From positions 1 through 32,150 of the forward strand of contig JAQGDQ010001623.1 of NCBI GenBank assembly GCA_030141605.1: a DNA stretch of 32,150 bases, in the 5' to 3' direction. This DNA comes from Tubiluchus corallicola. Its lineage: Eukaryota; Priapulida; Priapulimorpha; Priapulimorphida; Tubiluchidae. The position numbers and the translations under genes were made by a program. Below are positions 10,278 to 19,546 of this stretch, piece by piece (within the stretch, counting starts at the first letter, position 1; each line of letters opens with the position of its first letter). The notes under the pieces are model-generated. The model made no database searches. It saw only the letters and a program-made list of their open reading frames with translations, and was not told the origin of the DNA.

Positions 10278-11508
10278 TTCTGGAACAATTCCTGGACAGA
10301 AGAATGCCCCTGGAACAATTCCTGGGCAGAAGAATGCCCCTGGAACAATTCCTGGACAGAAGAATGCTCCTGGAACAATTCCTGGACAGAAAAATATTTT
10401 TTAATATTGATCTTATGAAAAGCTGACTCAGTAACTGCTTGTGGTGTGTTATTAAATGCGTTTTTAAAATGTCGTTGAAAAGCTGAGCCAGTAACTGCTT
10501 GTGGTGTGTTATTAAATGCGTTGTTAAATGTTGTTGAAAAGCTGACCCAGCAACTGCTTGTGGTGCGTTATTAAATGCGTTGTTAAAATGTCGTTGAAAA
10601 GCTGACCCAGCAACTGCTTGTGGTGTGTTATTAAATGCGTTGTTAAAATGTCGTTGAAAAGCTGAGCCAGCAACTGCTTGTGGTGTGTTATTAAATGCGT
10701 TGTTAAAATGTTGTTGAAAAGCTGACTCAGTAACTGCTTGTGGTGTGTCATTAAATGCGTTGTTAAAATGTTGTTGAAAAGCTGACTCAGTAACTGCTTG
10801 TGGTGTGTCATTAAATGCGTTGTTAAAATGTTGTTGAAAAGCTGACCCAGCAACTGCTTGTGGTGTGTCATTAAATGCGTTGTTAAAATGTCGTTGAAAA
10901 GCTGAGCCAGTAACTGCTTGTGGTGTGTTATTAAATGCGTTGTTAAAATGTCGTTGAAAAGCTGAGCCAGTAACTGCTTGTGGTGTGTTATTAAATGCGT
11001 TGTTAAAATGTTGTTGAAAACCTGACTCAGTAACTGCTTGTGGTGTGTCATTAAATGCGTTGTTAAAATGTTGTTGAAAACCTGACTCAGTAACTGCTTG
11101 TGGTGTGTCATTAAATGCGTAGTTAAAATGTTGTTGAAAAGCTGAGCCAGTAACTGCTTGTGGTGTGTCATTAAATGCGTTGTTAAAATGTTGTTGAAAA
11201 GCTGACTCAGTAACAGCTTGTGGTGTGTCATTAAATGCGTTGTTAAAATGTTGTTGAAAAGCTGAGCCAGTAACTGCTTGTGGTGTGTTATTAAATGCGT
11301 TGTTAAAATGTTGTTGAAAAGCTGACCCAGCAACTGCTTGTGGTGTGTCATTAAATGCGTTGTTAAAATGTTGTTGAAAAGCTGACCCAGTAACTGTTAA
11401 AATGTTGTTGAAAAGCTGACCCAGCAACTGCTTGTGGTGTGTCATTAAATGCGTTGTTAAAATGTTGTGTGTTCTCGTTAATACAACGTTTTTCCTGCAA
11501 TTATACAT
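10180..11508 (-). CDS. 442-codon repetitive open frame across the 30-bp and 60-bp arrays, doubtful gene
   Basis: One uninterrupted minus-strand frame spans unique sequence, both arrays and unique sequence again. It starts MYNCRKNVVLTRTHN, then has 20-residue repeats of the type GSAFQQHFNNAFNDTPQAVT, then 10-residue repeats of the type ILLSRNCSRG, and ends NNNSLSV. Against a gene: a second minus frame is also open for 275 codons; most differences between units change the amino acid (Q/R, D/N, G/E, T/A, A/G), which suggests no constraint; no signal peptide or domain is visible; and both periods are multiples of three with stop-free units. In favour: it runs out into flanking DNA at both ends without a stop. 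I rate it unlikely. Confidence 0.13.
   Translation of the reverse strand: MYNCRKNVVLTRTHNILTTHLMTHHKQLLGQLFNNILTVTGSAFQQHFNNAFNDTPQAVAGSAFQQHFNNAFNNTPQAVTGSAFQQHFNNAFNDTPQAVTESAFQQHFNNAFNDTPQAVTGSAFQQHFNYAFNDTPQAVTESGFQQHFNNAFNDTPQAVTESGFQQHFNNAFNNTPQAVTGSAFQRHFNNAFNNTPQAVTGSAFQRHFNNAFNDTPQAVAGSAFQQHFNNAFNDTPQAVTESAFQQHFNNAFNDTPQAVTESAFQQHFNNAFNNTPQAVAGSAFQRHFNNAFNNTPQAVAGSAFQRHFNNAFNNAPQAVAGSAFQQHLTTHLITHHKQLLAQLFNDILKTHLITHHKQLLSQLFIRSILKNIFLSRNCSRSILLSRNCSRGILLPRNCSRGILLSRNCSRMLREFDQERVHQPKACRHILKALKENNNSLSV
10280..10393 (+). repeat. 30-bp tandem repeat, four units
   Basis: Four copies of a 30-bp unit starting CTGGAACAATTCCTGGACAG. The unit includes the near-palindrome GGAACAATTCC. It abuts the 60-bp array on its right. 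Confidence 0.95.
10400..11475 (+). repeat. 60-bp minisatellite, about 17 units
   Basis: A 60-bp unit containing CAGTAACTGCTTGTGGTGTG, ATTAAATGCGTTGTTAAAAT and GTTGAAAAGCTGA. The period is constant except for one truncated unit near 11392-11400. A small set of alternating substitutions (TCG/TTG, GTTA/GTCA, ACTCAG/ACCCAG/AGCCAG) recurs in different combinations along the array, as expected from unequal exchange or gene conversion. Confidence 0.97.
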
Positions 11509-11675
11509 TTAGTTTAAACATCATTTATGGGAGTATACAAGCAGAATAAAAGTATCTGATTTGTTTAAATACAAATTGTTTATTTACAAGCAATAAGCAA
11601 TTATGGTGTGGGGGGCGGGGAATCGTGACCCTACAAGGGTTAAGCAAACATACTAACATTACATGAGTAAACATA
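11509..11675. other. short spacer between two arrays
   Basis: AT-rich, with a small GC-rich patch near 11606-11640. Nothing supported. Confidence 0.5.
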
Positions 11676-11678
11676 AAA

Positions 11679-12247
11679 ACACTCCAATTTACATTTCAAG
11701 AACAAGTCAAATCATTTCATCAAACTATTTACAATGGAGAAAAAAGTAAAAAACTCCAATTTGCATTTCAAGAACAAGTCAAATCATTTCAGCAAACTAT
11801 TTACAATGGAGAAAAAAGTAAACTCCAATTTACATTTCAAGAACAAGTCAAATCATTTCATCAAACTATTTACAATGGAGAAAAAAGTAAAAAACTCCAA
11901 TTTGCATTTCAAGAACAAGTCAAATCATTTCAGCAAACTATTTACAATGGAGAAAAAAGTAAACTCCAATTTACATTTCAAGAACAAGTCAAATCATTTC
12001 ATCAAACTATTTACAATGGAGAAAAAAGTAAAAAAACTCCAATTTACATTTCAAGAACAAGTCAAATCGTTTCATCAAACTATTTACAATGGAGAAAAAA
12101 GTAAAAAAACTCCAATTTACATTTCAAGAACAAGTCAAATCATTTCAAGAACAAGTCAAATCATTTCATCAAACTATTTACAATGGAGAAAAAAGTAAAA
12201 AAACTCCAATTTACATTTCAAGAACAAGTCAAATCATTTCATCAAAC
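11679..12247 (+). repeat. 69/72-bp minisatellite arranged as 141-bp dimers
   Basis: The unit contains CTCCAATTTACATTTCAAGA, CAAGTCAAATCATTTCA and TTTACAATGGAGAAAAAAGT. Two variants alternate: a 72-bp form with TTTGCATTTC and CAGCAAAC, and a 69-bp form with TTTACATTTC and CATCAAAC. Together they make a 141-bp dimer that occurs twice. Near 12127-12165 a 21-bp segment, AAGAACAAGTCAAATCATTT plus C, is doubled. The + strand open frame (MEKKVKNSNLHFKNKSNHF...) is a product of the stop-free unit and changes frame where the spacing changes. Confidence 0.96.
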
Positions 12248-12884
12248 AATATTCAAAAACCTTCTGTATTTACATATTTACATAATTCTGTAGTTATAGC
12301 AGTGGTACTAAGAGTTAAACTGCTATATTACGTACTTATGAAGGCTCGGTAACTGGACCCATGGAGGACTCCGTATTTTTGTTATGATTACTATTATGTT
12401 CATTAAAATATATGTAGAAAAAATGTTCAAAACGTTCCAAATCTGTTCAACTGAACATTTCTTTGATGTTCAAAAATGCTCATTCTGACATTGCGAACAA
12501 GTTCAAGATTCAACTTCTCCTGTTATGAGCAAAAATATTCATTTTAATGTCAGCAAAAAGCTAACGCAGTTTCTCTTTGGAGGTTATTTCAATGTTGGCA
12601 CGTTAAAAGCCAGTGCAAGACAGCTTTGTACTGTGAGGATGTGCCAAGTCAAAAGCCAGTGCAAGATGACCCAAACTTCTCTCCTTAAGCTTGGAGAATT
12701 ACATTTCAATTTGAACGTTAATTGCTATTTGCAATTTAGAGCTTCAGCATCATCAGCGGATACATTACAGTTTCTCGGATTTTTTAATATAAAAATATAA
12801 AAGTGCTTACATATTTCGCATAATATTTAAAGTTGACATTCAACACAAATTTTCTGCAGTGCATTGTATTCTAAAGTGCAATAT
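12248..12884. other. spacer with short direct repeats, no supported gene
   Basis: Contains several GTTCAA motifs between 12424 and 12510, including the palindrome GTTCAACTGAAC, and two copies of AAAAGCCAGTGCAAGA at about 12604 and 12651. A 91-codon + frame at 12525-12800 is unrecognised, lacks splice or promoter signals, and overlaps the short repeats. Confidence 0.45.
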
Positions 12885-13427
12885 ATGCTGCAATATATTC
12901 TATTAATTGTCACATATCCAATAAGCTGCAATATTCTATTAACTGCAATATATCGTAGCAACTGTAGTATATTCTATTAATGGTAACATACACTATATGC
13001 TGCAATATTCTGTTAACTGCAATATATCGTAGCAACAGCAGTATATATTCTATTAATGGTAACATACACTATATGCTGCAATATTCTGTTAACTGCAATG
13101 CATCACAGCAGCTGCAGTACATTCTATTAATGGTAACATATCCTATATGCTGCAATATTCTGTTAACTGCAATATATCGTAGCAACTGCAGTATATTCTA
13201 TTAATTGTAACATATCCTATAAGCTGCAATATTTCTAGAAACTGCAACCTTCAACAAACTACAATATACCATACAAGCTGCACTATATTCTATTAATTGT
13301 TAACGTATCCCCTATAAGACGATGTATTTTTAGAAACTGCAATATATCATGCAAACTGCAATATATTCTATTAATTTTTACATGTCCTTTAAGCTGTAGT
13401 ATTTCTAAAAACTGCAGTATATTGTAT
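12885..13427 (+). repeat. ~74-bp minisatellite decaying to the right
   Basis: The unit contains GTAGCAACTGCAGTATATTC, ATTAATGGTAACATA and GCTGCAATATTCTGTTAACT. Copies from about 12940 to 13210 are similar. To the right (13210-13427) and left (12855-12930) they become increasingly diverged and variable in length. Confidence 0.9.
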
Positions 13428-13625
13428 AAGCTACAGTATGTTAAGTTAGTTGCACTGTATCGTATACAAGTTGTGCATAAAAACTATTTATTAAGCTACA
13501 GTATGTTAAGTAAGTTGCACTGTATCGTATACAAGTTGTGCATAAAAACTATTTATTAAGCTACAGTATGTTAAGTTAGTTGTACTGTATCGTATACAAG
13601 TTGTGCATAAAAACTAACTATTTAT
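13428..13625 (+). repeat. 65-bp tandem repeat, three units
   Basis: Three near-identical copies at a 65-bp spacing, starting AAGCTACAGTATGTTAAG and containing TATCGTATACAAGTTGTGCA. It follows on from the decayed end of the 74-bp array. It shares the 11-mer TTAAGCTACAG with the 65-bp array at 352-3832, but the rest differs. Confidence 0.95.
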
Positions 13626-13716
13626 AAGATAGAGTGACCATGATGCTGATGATGCTGGATGTTTGTGAGGCGGCAGTTACCGAGCCGATGAGGAGGAATT
13701 TTCTGAAGAGCAGGGG

Positions 13717-13940
13717 GAGGGGGATTGAAAACAATAATCATTAATAATAATTTCTATTTCTGGTGCTTTAATTAAGAAGCGTAATTGTTCAAAGTACGCT
13801 CAAAACATTTTAAAGATTTGAAGCACCAATGTTGCTTTAATTATTGTTAATTAAGAAGCGTAATTGTTCAAAGAACGCTTAAAACGTTTTAATGATTCGA
13901 AGCATCAAAAGTGTTCATAATAGAATTGATCCCCCTCCCA
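13717..13940. repeat. short inverted repeat enclosing a diverged direct duplication
   Basis: GGAGGGGGATTG near 13717-13726 is the near reverse complement of TTGATCCCCCTCCCA at 13926-13940. Between them, two diverged copies of about 60 bp (about 13769-13830 and 13850-13908) share AATTAAGAAGCGTAATTGTT and GAAGCA(C/T)CAA. The arms are G-rich and short, so the inverted pair could be chance. The direct duplication is clear. Confidence 0.6.
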
Positions 13941-14078
13941 TGCCGATAGTGACCAGGCGGTGGGAAGCTAATTTTTAACAACATGGCGACACATATTTCA
14001 GCCATATTTAATTGATTGTACATTCAAACGTTATCTATACATGGACAGCCATGGTTACGATATTAGGCAACATCTTTA

Positions 14079-14208
14079 ATTTATGCAAGGTGGCAAACTT
14101 GATGCCTATAGTCAAAATAACCGCTTGACTATATACAAGGTTTAAATTATGCAACGTGGCAAACTTGATGCCTATAGTCAAAATAACAGCTTGACTATAT
14201 ACAAGGTT
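14079..14208 (+). repeat. two ~68-bp direct copies, each with a hairpin
   Basis: Near-identical tandem copies share GTGGCAAACTTGATGCCTAT. Each contains TATAGTCAA, a 9-bp spacer, then TTGACTATA, which can form a perfect 9-bp stem. Confidence 0.95.
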
Positions 14209-14289
14209 GTGTGTCATAATAGCAATTATTTTCATAGAAGAAACATTCAGCCATTATTCCTCATATGCTGGAAAAGGATGGACAAATCT

Positions 14290-15290
14290 TTGTATGACAA
14301 AATGATAGAAATTACCATTACTGGTTCGTGAAAAAAATGTAGTGATAGATTCCATATGAAATGAGATTGTAGTAGAGCGATAAAGATCACATAACAGATT
14401 CATCGAGTAACATGATACATAGCCATGTCACAGTATAGTGATGGATGTTATAGAACAGTGATGGAAACTACCATCATCAACGAGTCACATAAAATGTGAT
14501 AGTAACGAAAAAACTGCCATCAAGGCATCAAATGAAGAGACATGATAACGTGATGCGAGTCACTGTTAATGTCTTCATCGAGTAACATGATACATAGCCA
14601 TGTCACAGTATAGTGATGGATGTTATAGAACAGTGATGGAAACTACCATCATAAACGAGTCACATAAAATGATGTGATAGTAACGAAAAAACTGCCACCA
14701 AGGCATCAAATGAAGAGACATGATAACGTGATGCGAGTCACTGTTAATGTCTTCATCGAGTAACATGATACATAGCCATGTCACAGTATAGTGATGGATG
14801 TTATAGAACAGTGATGGAAACTACCATCATAAACGAGTCACATAAAATGATGTGATAGTAACGAAAAAACTGCCATCAAGGCATCAAATGAAGAGACATG
14901 ATAACGTGATGCGAGTCACTGTTAATGTCTTCATCGAGTAACATGATACATAGCCATGTCACAGTATAGTGATGGATGTTATAGAACAGTGATGGAAACT
15001 ACCATCATCAACGAGTCACATAAAATGTGATAGTAACGAAAAAACTGCCATCAAGGCATCAAATGAAGAGACATGATAACGTGATGCGAGTCACTGTTAA
15101 TGTCTTCATCGAGTAACATGATACATAGCCATGTCACAGTATAGTGATGGATGTTATAGAACAGTGATGGAAAGTACCATCATCAACGAGTCGCATAAAA
15201 TGATGTGATAGTAACGAAAAAAACTGCCATCAAAGCGACAAATGAAGAGACATGATAACGTGATGCGACAAATGCCTTATAAGAGAGAAA
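14290..15290 (+). repeat. 175-178-bp satellite, five homogeneous units with decayed edges
   Basis: Units start TCATCGAGTAACATGATACA at 14400, 14575, 14753, 14931 and 15106. Lengths are 175 or 178 bp, set by a 3-bp indel within AAAATGATGTGATAG versus AAAATGTGATAG. A clearly related but decayed copy lies to the left from about 14290. A further decayed copy lies to the right near 15365-15500. Each unit has two weakly similar halves, suggesting an ancestral period near 89 bp. Confidence 0.95.
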
Positions 15291-16675
15291 CGGAATATTT
15301 TAAAAAATTCTCTTGATGAAATTGAACAGAATCACTGATTATTAATCAGTACTAAAGCAGTAAACAAGTAAAACTGATAACAGTGGTGGCAACTACTGCT
15401 AATATATCACATAAAGTGGCATGACACAGCACCGAAACTAGAATATTTCAAAAAATATTGAGCCATCAGGGAAATACTCCTGTCATGACATATGGAGAAA
15501 TGCACGTTATTAAACATTGCACTGTTAAAACTGCTTGATAAAGTTGAACGTAACAGTCGGCATTGAAACTGTACCAACAATAACGGTACAGAAAACAGCC
15601 GCTATTTAAAGATTACATGATCAAAATGCCCTTGTTGAAACTGAACATAATCATTGAAAAATACAGTACGAAAGAAGGTTCCTTAAAGATTGCACATTTA
15701 AAACTCGAGCAAAAAACTGAAAGTAATCATCAATGAAACTGTACCAACAATTACAGCATCGAAAAAACTCCATTAAAGATGAACGATTGTGGACAAAATT
15801 GGAAGTTATCGGTATTGAACTCGCACCAACAATTATAGCACATATAAGAACTCCATTAAAGATTAAACGATTGAAATTGCAGTGAACAAAATTGGAAGTT
15901 ATCGGCATTGAACTCGTACTAACAATTATAGCACATACAAAAACTCTATTAAAGATTGAACGATTGAAATTGCAGTGAATAAAATTGGAAGTTATCGGTA
16001 TTGAACTCGTGCCAACAATTATAGCACATACAAAAACTCCATTAAAGATTAAACGATTGAAATTGCAATGAACAAAATTGGAAGTTATCGGCATTGAACT
16101 CGTGCCAACAATTATAGCACATACAAAAACTCCATTAAAGATAAAACGATTGAAATTGCAGTGAACAAAATTGGAAGTTATCGGTATTGAACTCGTGCCA
16201 ACAATTATAGCACATATAAGAACTCCATTAAAGATAAAACGATTGAAATTGCAGTGAACAAAATTGGAAGTTATCGGCATTGAACTCGTACTAACAATTA
16301 TAGCACATACAAAAACTCTATTAAAGATTGAACGATTGAAATTGCAGTGGATAAAATTGGAAGTTATCGGCATTGAACTCGTGCCAACAATTATAGCACA
16401 TACAAAAACTCCATTAAAGATTGAACGATTGAAATTGCAGTGGATAAAATTGAAAGTTATCGGTATTGAACTCGTACTAACAATTATAGCACATACAAAA
16501 ACTCCATTAAAGATTGAACGATTGAAATTGCAGTGGATAAAATTGAAAGTTATCGGTATTGAACTCATACCAACAATTATAGAAAAAATTACAGAAAAAA
16601 GCTTCATTAACGATTGTAGGATCAAAATTGAATTGATTAAATTGAAAATAATCAACACTGAAACCTGACAAGAAA
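15291..16675 (+). repeat. 93-bp minisatellite, homogeneous centre and decayed edges
   Basis: The 93-bp unit contains TTGGAAGTTATCGG, ACTCGTGCCAACAATTATAG and AAAAACTCCATTAAAGAT. Units from about 15798 to 16560 are similar. Copies at about 15545, 15640 and 15720 and again after 16560 are progressively diverged. The repeat core CGAAAAAACTCCATTAAAG also resembles CGAAAAAACTGCCATCAAGG in the neighbouring 178-bp satellite. Confidence 0.95.
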
Positions 16676-16685
16676 TTAACTTCAA
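15651..16685 (-). CDS. 344-codon repetitive open frame over the 93-bp array, doubtful gene
   Basis: The minus strand is open across the array, with 31-residue hydrophobic repeats such as CNFNRSIFNGVFVCAIIVGT separated by SSMPIT-type segments. The unit is 31 codons long with no stop in this frame. Differences between units frequently change residues (V/I/F, S/F/L, G/S). The + strand is also open over 134 codons. No initiation context, splice signal or known family supports translation. The apparent membrane-like hydrophobicity follows from T-rich codons. Confidence 0.1.
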   Translation of the reverse strand: MKLISCQVSVLIIFNLINSILILQSLMKLFSVIFSIIVGMSSIPITFNFIHCNFNRSIFNGVFVCAIIVSTSSIPITFNFIHCNFNRSIFNGVFVCAIIVGTSSMPITSNFIHCNFNRSIFNRVFVCAIIVSTSSMPITSNFVHCNFNRFIFNGVLICAIIVGTSSIPITSNFVHCNFNRFIFNGVFVCAIIVGTSSMPITSNFVHCNFNRLIFNGVFVCAIIVGTSSIPITSNFIHCNFNRSIFNRVFVCAIIVSTSSMPITSNFVHCNFNRLIFNGVLICAIIVGASSIPITSNFVHNRSSLMEFFRCCNCWYSFIDDYFQFFARVLNVQSLRNLLSYCIFQ

Positions 16686-16847
16686 ATGGCTTTGCCAGAT
16701 TTGTTCTGCTGCTTAAGAGACAGGAGTTTAAGATTAGGGATATTTTTGCATTCAACTGCAAGGTCACGTTGTTGTGGAGGGACTGCAACTAGACTCTTTA
16801 TGAAAACTAATCATCTAAGAGTAGACATTGGACCAGGAAGGTGAACT
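16676..16847. other. short spacer, nothing supported
   Basis: Mixed-composition sequence between the 93-bp array and the diverged triplication. No gene or element recognised. Confidence 0.5.
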
Positions 16848-17110
16848 GTGATTTTGATATGGTCACCCATCCATTTACTATCGGGTCTCTAGCTTCGATT
16901 GCTAAACTAGGTCAGCCATGTTTTGGCTAATATGATTTTAGTAACGACGACTAATCCGTGTGCTATCTAGTCTTTACTGTATAAAATTTCGATTCCTAAA
17001 CAAAGTCAGCCATATTTTAGCGTATGTGATTTTAGTAGTGGTCACTCATCTAACTACTTTCTAGTCTTAGCTCTGGTTAACTTCACTTCAATTGCCAAGA
17101 TTACTAATTT
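16848..17110 (+). repeat. three old, diverged tandem copies of ~90 bp
   Basis: Copies begin near 16848, 16932 and 17028 with TGATTTT(A/G). They share a segment of type GGTCA-C-CATC/ACTAATC, then CTAGTCTT/CTCTAGCTTC, then TTCGATT-CTAAAC and GTCAGCCAT-TTTT. Divergence is high, so this is an ancient tandem expansion. Confidence 0.7.
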
Positions 17111-17403
17111 CGCCCTAAAGCTAGTTCAACAAAAAGCAAACACCAGGCGGCACAACCAGTTAGCAAAACACTTGCTAGTCACAGCCTAAAAAGCTTATAA
17201 ATGAAATGCTTTACAAAAATAAAGATGGATTTTGCAAATATTAGACTAAAGTATTATTAAATAATTTGTGAAAGGCCTGCAATTAACAAGGTTAGGCTGG
17301 GGGGTGAATCAGGTTTTGAATTATTCGTAAGGTAATGGACAAAATATGGGAAGTTACTTTTGAACAGGGATCTAAATGATCTGCATAAAAATTTGAAATC
17401 ACT
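17111..17403. other. spacer, no gene seen
   Basis: AT-rich single-copy-looking sequence with no element ends or coding character. Confidence 0.5.
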
Positions 17404-17690
17404 GTACAGTTCTTTCAACTGCATAGCTTTCTGTAGTTCTTTAAACCGCAGAACTTTTTGTACAGTTCTTTAAACTGCACAATTTTCTGTACAGTTCTTT
17501 AAACCGCATAACTTTTTGTACAGTTCTTTAAACTGCATAATTTTCTGTACAGTTCTTTAAACCGCATAACTTTTTGTACAGTTCTTTAAAGCTGCATAAC
17601 TTTCTGTACAGTTCTTTAAGCTGCATAGCTTTCTGTAGTTCTTTAAACCGCATAACTTTTTGTACAGTTCTTTAAACTGCATAATAATAT
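17404..17690 (+). repeat. 29-bp minisatellite, about ten units
   Basis: The unit has the form GTACAGTTCTTTAAACTGCA followed by TAACTTTCT. Units alternate between AACTGCATAA and AACCGCATAA forms, suggesting a 58-bp dimer. Two units lack the GTAC. Confidence 0.95.
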
Positions 17691-17806
17691 ATGCTTCCCT
17701 CAAGTACTTACAGTAGTATGTTAGTAGAAAGAAACTGTCAGTCAGTTAATGCCTAGGACTTGTCCGTCTTTACTGAAAGTTTGTTCTGTACAGTAGCGAC
17801 ATACAC

Positions 17807-17867
17807 TGTACATGTACATACTTCTATACACGCGCGCTATGCATAGAAGTATAAATCTGCATGTACA
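17807..17867. repeat. two-part hairpin
   Basis: The inner arms ATACTTCTAT (17818-17827) and ATAGAAGTAT (17843-17852) are perfect 10-bp complements around a CG-rich loop containing CGCGCG. The outer arms TGTACATG (17807-17814) and CATGTACA (17860-17867) are perfect 8-bp complements, with a small asymmetric bulge between stems. Confidence 0.85.
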
Positions 17868-18089
17868 GAATGTATACCACTAAGGTTCTGTACCATATTA
17901 GTTCGTAAATAGAATCAGAGGTTAATAGCTCAATGTCAGAACTCGGTGTACTTTTGGGAAGCATTTTAAGTTAACAAAATCGTGACTTGTGGTAACAAAT
18001 TTCTGGTTAGAACTTTTTCAGTACAGCGTGGAGTTTAGCAAATTCTACGAAATATTTCTTTTAAAGATAACGGGAACATTTAAAAGGAA
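17868..18089. other. possible upstream region of the split gene
   Basis: No repeat or coding signal. If the ATG at 18090 is used, this would hold the 5' UTR and promoter, but I see no TATA box or clear initiator. Confidence 0.25.
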
Positions 18090-18148
18090 ATGAAGGAACT
18101 TCAGGCTCTCGTCAAGGAAAGGAAAGATGGGCCGGGAGGAGACTGCAG
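18090..18148 (+). CDS. candidate first coding exon of a split gene
   Basis: The ATG at 18090 opens a charged, coding-like segment reading MKELQALVKERKDGPGGDC. It is followed by AG|GTTGTC at 18148/18149, a weak donor. The exon would be 59 nt and end in phase 2, which is the phase needed to enter the exon candidate at 19547 in its only usable joint frame. The frame also stays open beyond the donor to 18350, through the start of the 56-bp array, so an unspliced reading is possible. Support is phase fit plus composition only; the start is inferred. Confidence 0.2.
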
Positions 18149-18299
18149 GTTGTCCATCCCACTCCAACCTTGTTTCCTCCTTATTTTACGAACTATTAAC
18201 ATTGATTCAACCAGTAAAAAAAATGTATTTATATACAATGGAAGTTTCACGAAAAATGTAGACTTTCCCTTTAACATATACTTTGTTGGGATAACTGTT

Positions 18300-18790
18300 T
18301 TCCCTTTCACACAGGGGATGGGCAGACATGGCTTTCTAAGGCATGACTGAATTTCATTTCACAGAGGGGATGGGAGGACATGGCTCTCTTCTAAAATCAT
18401 GACTGACTTTCATTACACAGAGGGGATGGGAGGACATGGCTTCCTTCTAAAAGCATGACTGACTTTCATTACACAGAGGGGATGGGAGGACATGGCTCTC
18501 TTCTAAAATCATGACTGACTTTCATTACACAGAGGGGATGGGAGGACATGGCTCTCTTCTAAAATCATGACTGACTATCATTACACAGAGGGGATGGGAG
18601 GACATGGCTTCCTTCTAAAATCATGACTGAATTTCATTACACAGAGGGGATGGGAGGACATGGCTCTCTTCTAAAAGCATGACTGAATTTCATTACACAG
18701 AGGGCATGGGAGGACATGGCTTCCTTCTAAAAGCATGACTGACTTTCATTACAAAGAGGGCATGGGAGGATATGGGTTTGTTTCTAAAGT
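18300..18790 (+). repeat. 56-bp minisatellite, about eight units
   Basis: The unit contains TTCATTACACAGAGGGGATG, GGAGGACATGGCT and TCTTCTAAAATCATGACTGA. The first and last units are diverged. A more decayed continuation (AACGTGGCTATCTCTCG) reaches about 18835. Each unit carries an acceptor-like TTACACAG|AGG in the direction of the surrounding gene. Confidence 0.95.
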
Positions 18791-18835
18791 ATGAACAACT
18801 TTCATTTCACTTATCTAGAACGTGGCTATCTCTCG

Positions 18836-19339
18836 TTTCCTGGGAGACGGCAAAACTAAAAAACCCTCAAATGATTTTCAAGGAAGTAGCTGTCTCTCAT
18901 TCCACAGTAAGAGTTCTAGAGCACGACTGTCTTTTAGTTTTTGTTAAAGTACTACCTCTTCCGGAAGTGGTTGTGGAGGTTAGACATAATTAAAATAATA
19001 GGGAATTTACTATTATAAGTAAAAAAAACTTGTAACAAACCTTAGTTTATTGATAAGCGAAAGATAACTGTATATTTGTACAAGGGTTTGACAAAATTAG
19101 GCCTGCCTAAAACTAGAAACAGTGAATGGATAAAGATGGATTCCCCTTTTGTTCATCAAGCCTTCATATTCGTTATTACTTATTTTGACCCTGTATATTA
19201 ACATTAGAGCTGCTATAAAATTATAAGAAAGTTAACGTTTATTGCATGTAATTAAAAGTTGTTATTTTTTCAAATACACGTGTATTAGCTGCGAAATTTA
19301 ATTTGGTAAGTTTGACTATTTTCTTGTTGAATTTTTAAA
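18836..19339. other. intron-like spacer, no gene seen
   Basis: AT-rich sequence without element ends. A 73-codon + frame at 18772-18993 overlaps the decayed end of the 56-bp array and has no support. Confidence 0.5.
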
Positions 19340-19525
19340 TTTTAAATGACCCTACTGTGTCCGTGTGTCTATTCGTCCACTGTCCACAATAGGTTTTTCT
19401 CTTGTATTTCTGTAACAAATGATCGGATCGTCATGAAACTCGTGCGATTCGAACTCTAGATCCTGTGCAGTTAGAATCTTGACATTGCTAAAATGGTTTT
19501 AGCTGACCGAGCCGTAAATAACACT
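19340..19525 (-). mobile_element. putative tRNA-derived SINE
   Basis: On the minus strand, GAGTTCGAATC (+ coordinates 19446-19456) matches the box B consensus of RNA polymerase III promoters. GGCTCGGTCAGC (+ coordinates about 19501-19512) resembles a degenerate box A about 45 nt upstream of it. Downstream on minus comes a body with GTTTCATGACGATCCGATCA and then GACACACGGACACAG, ending in AT-rich DNA near 19340. This order fits a tRNA-headed SINE. I do not see clean target duplications, so the ends are approximate. It lies about 20 bp upstream of the acceptor of the exon at 19547. Confidence 0.5.
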
Positions 19526-19546
19526 TCATTTTTTTGCTTATTTCAG

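Noticed and set aside
12525-12800. 91-codon + frame
   Set aside because: It contains a short internal direct repeat, with no splice or promoter signals and no recognised motif.
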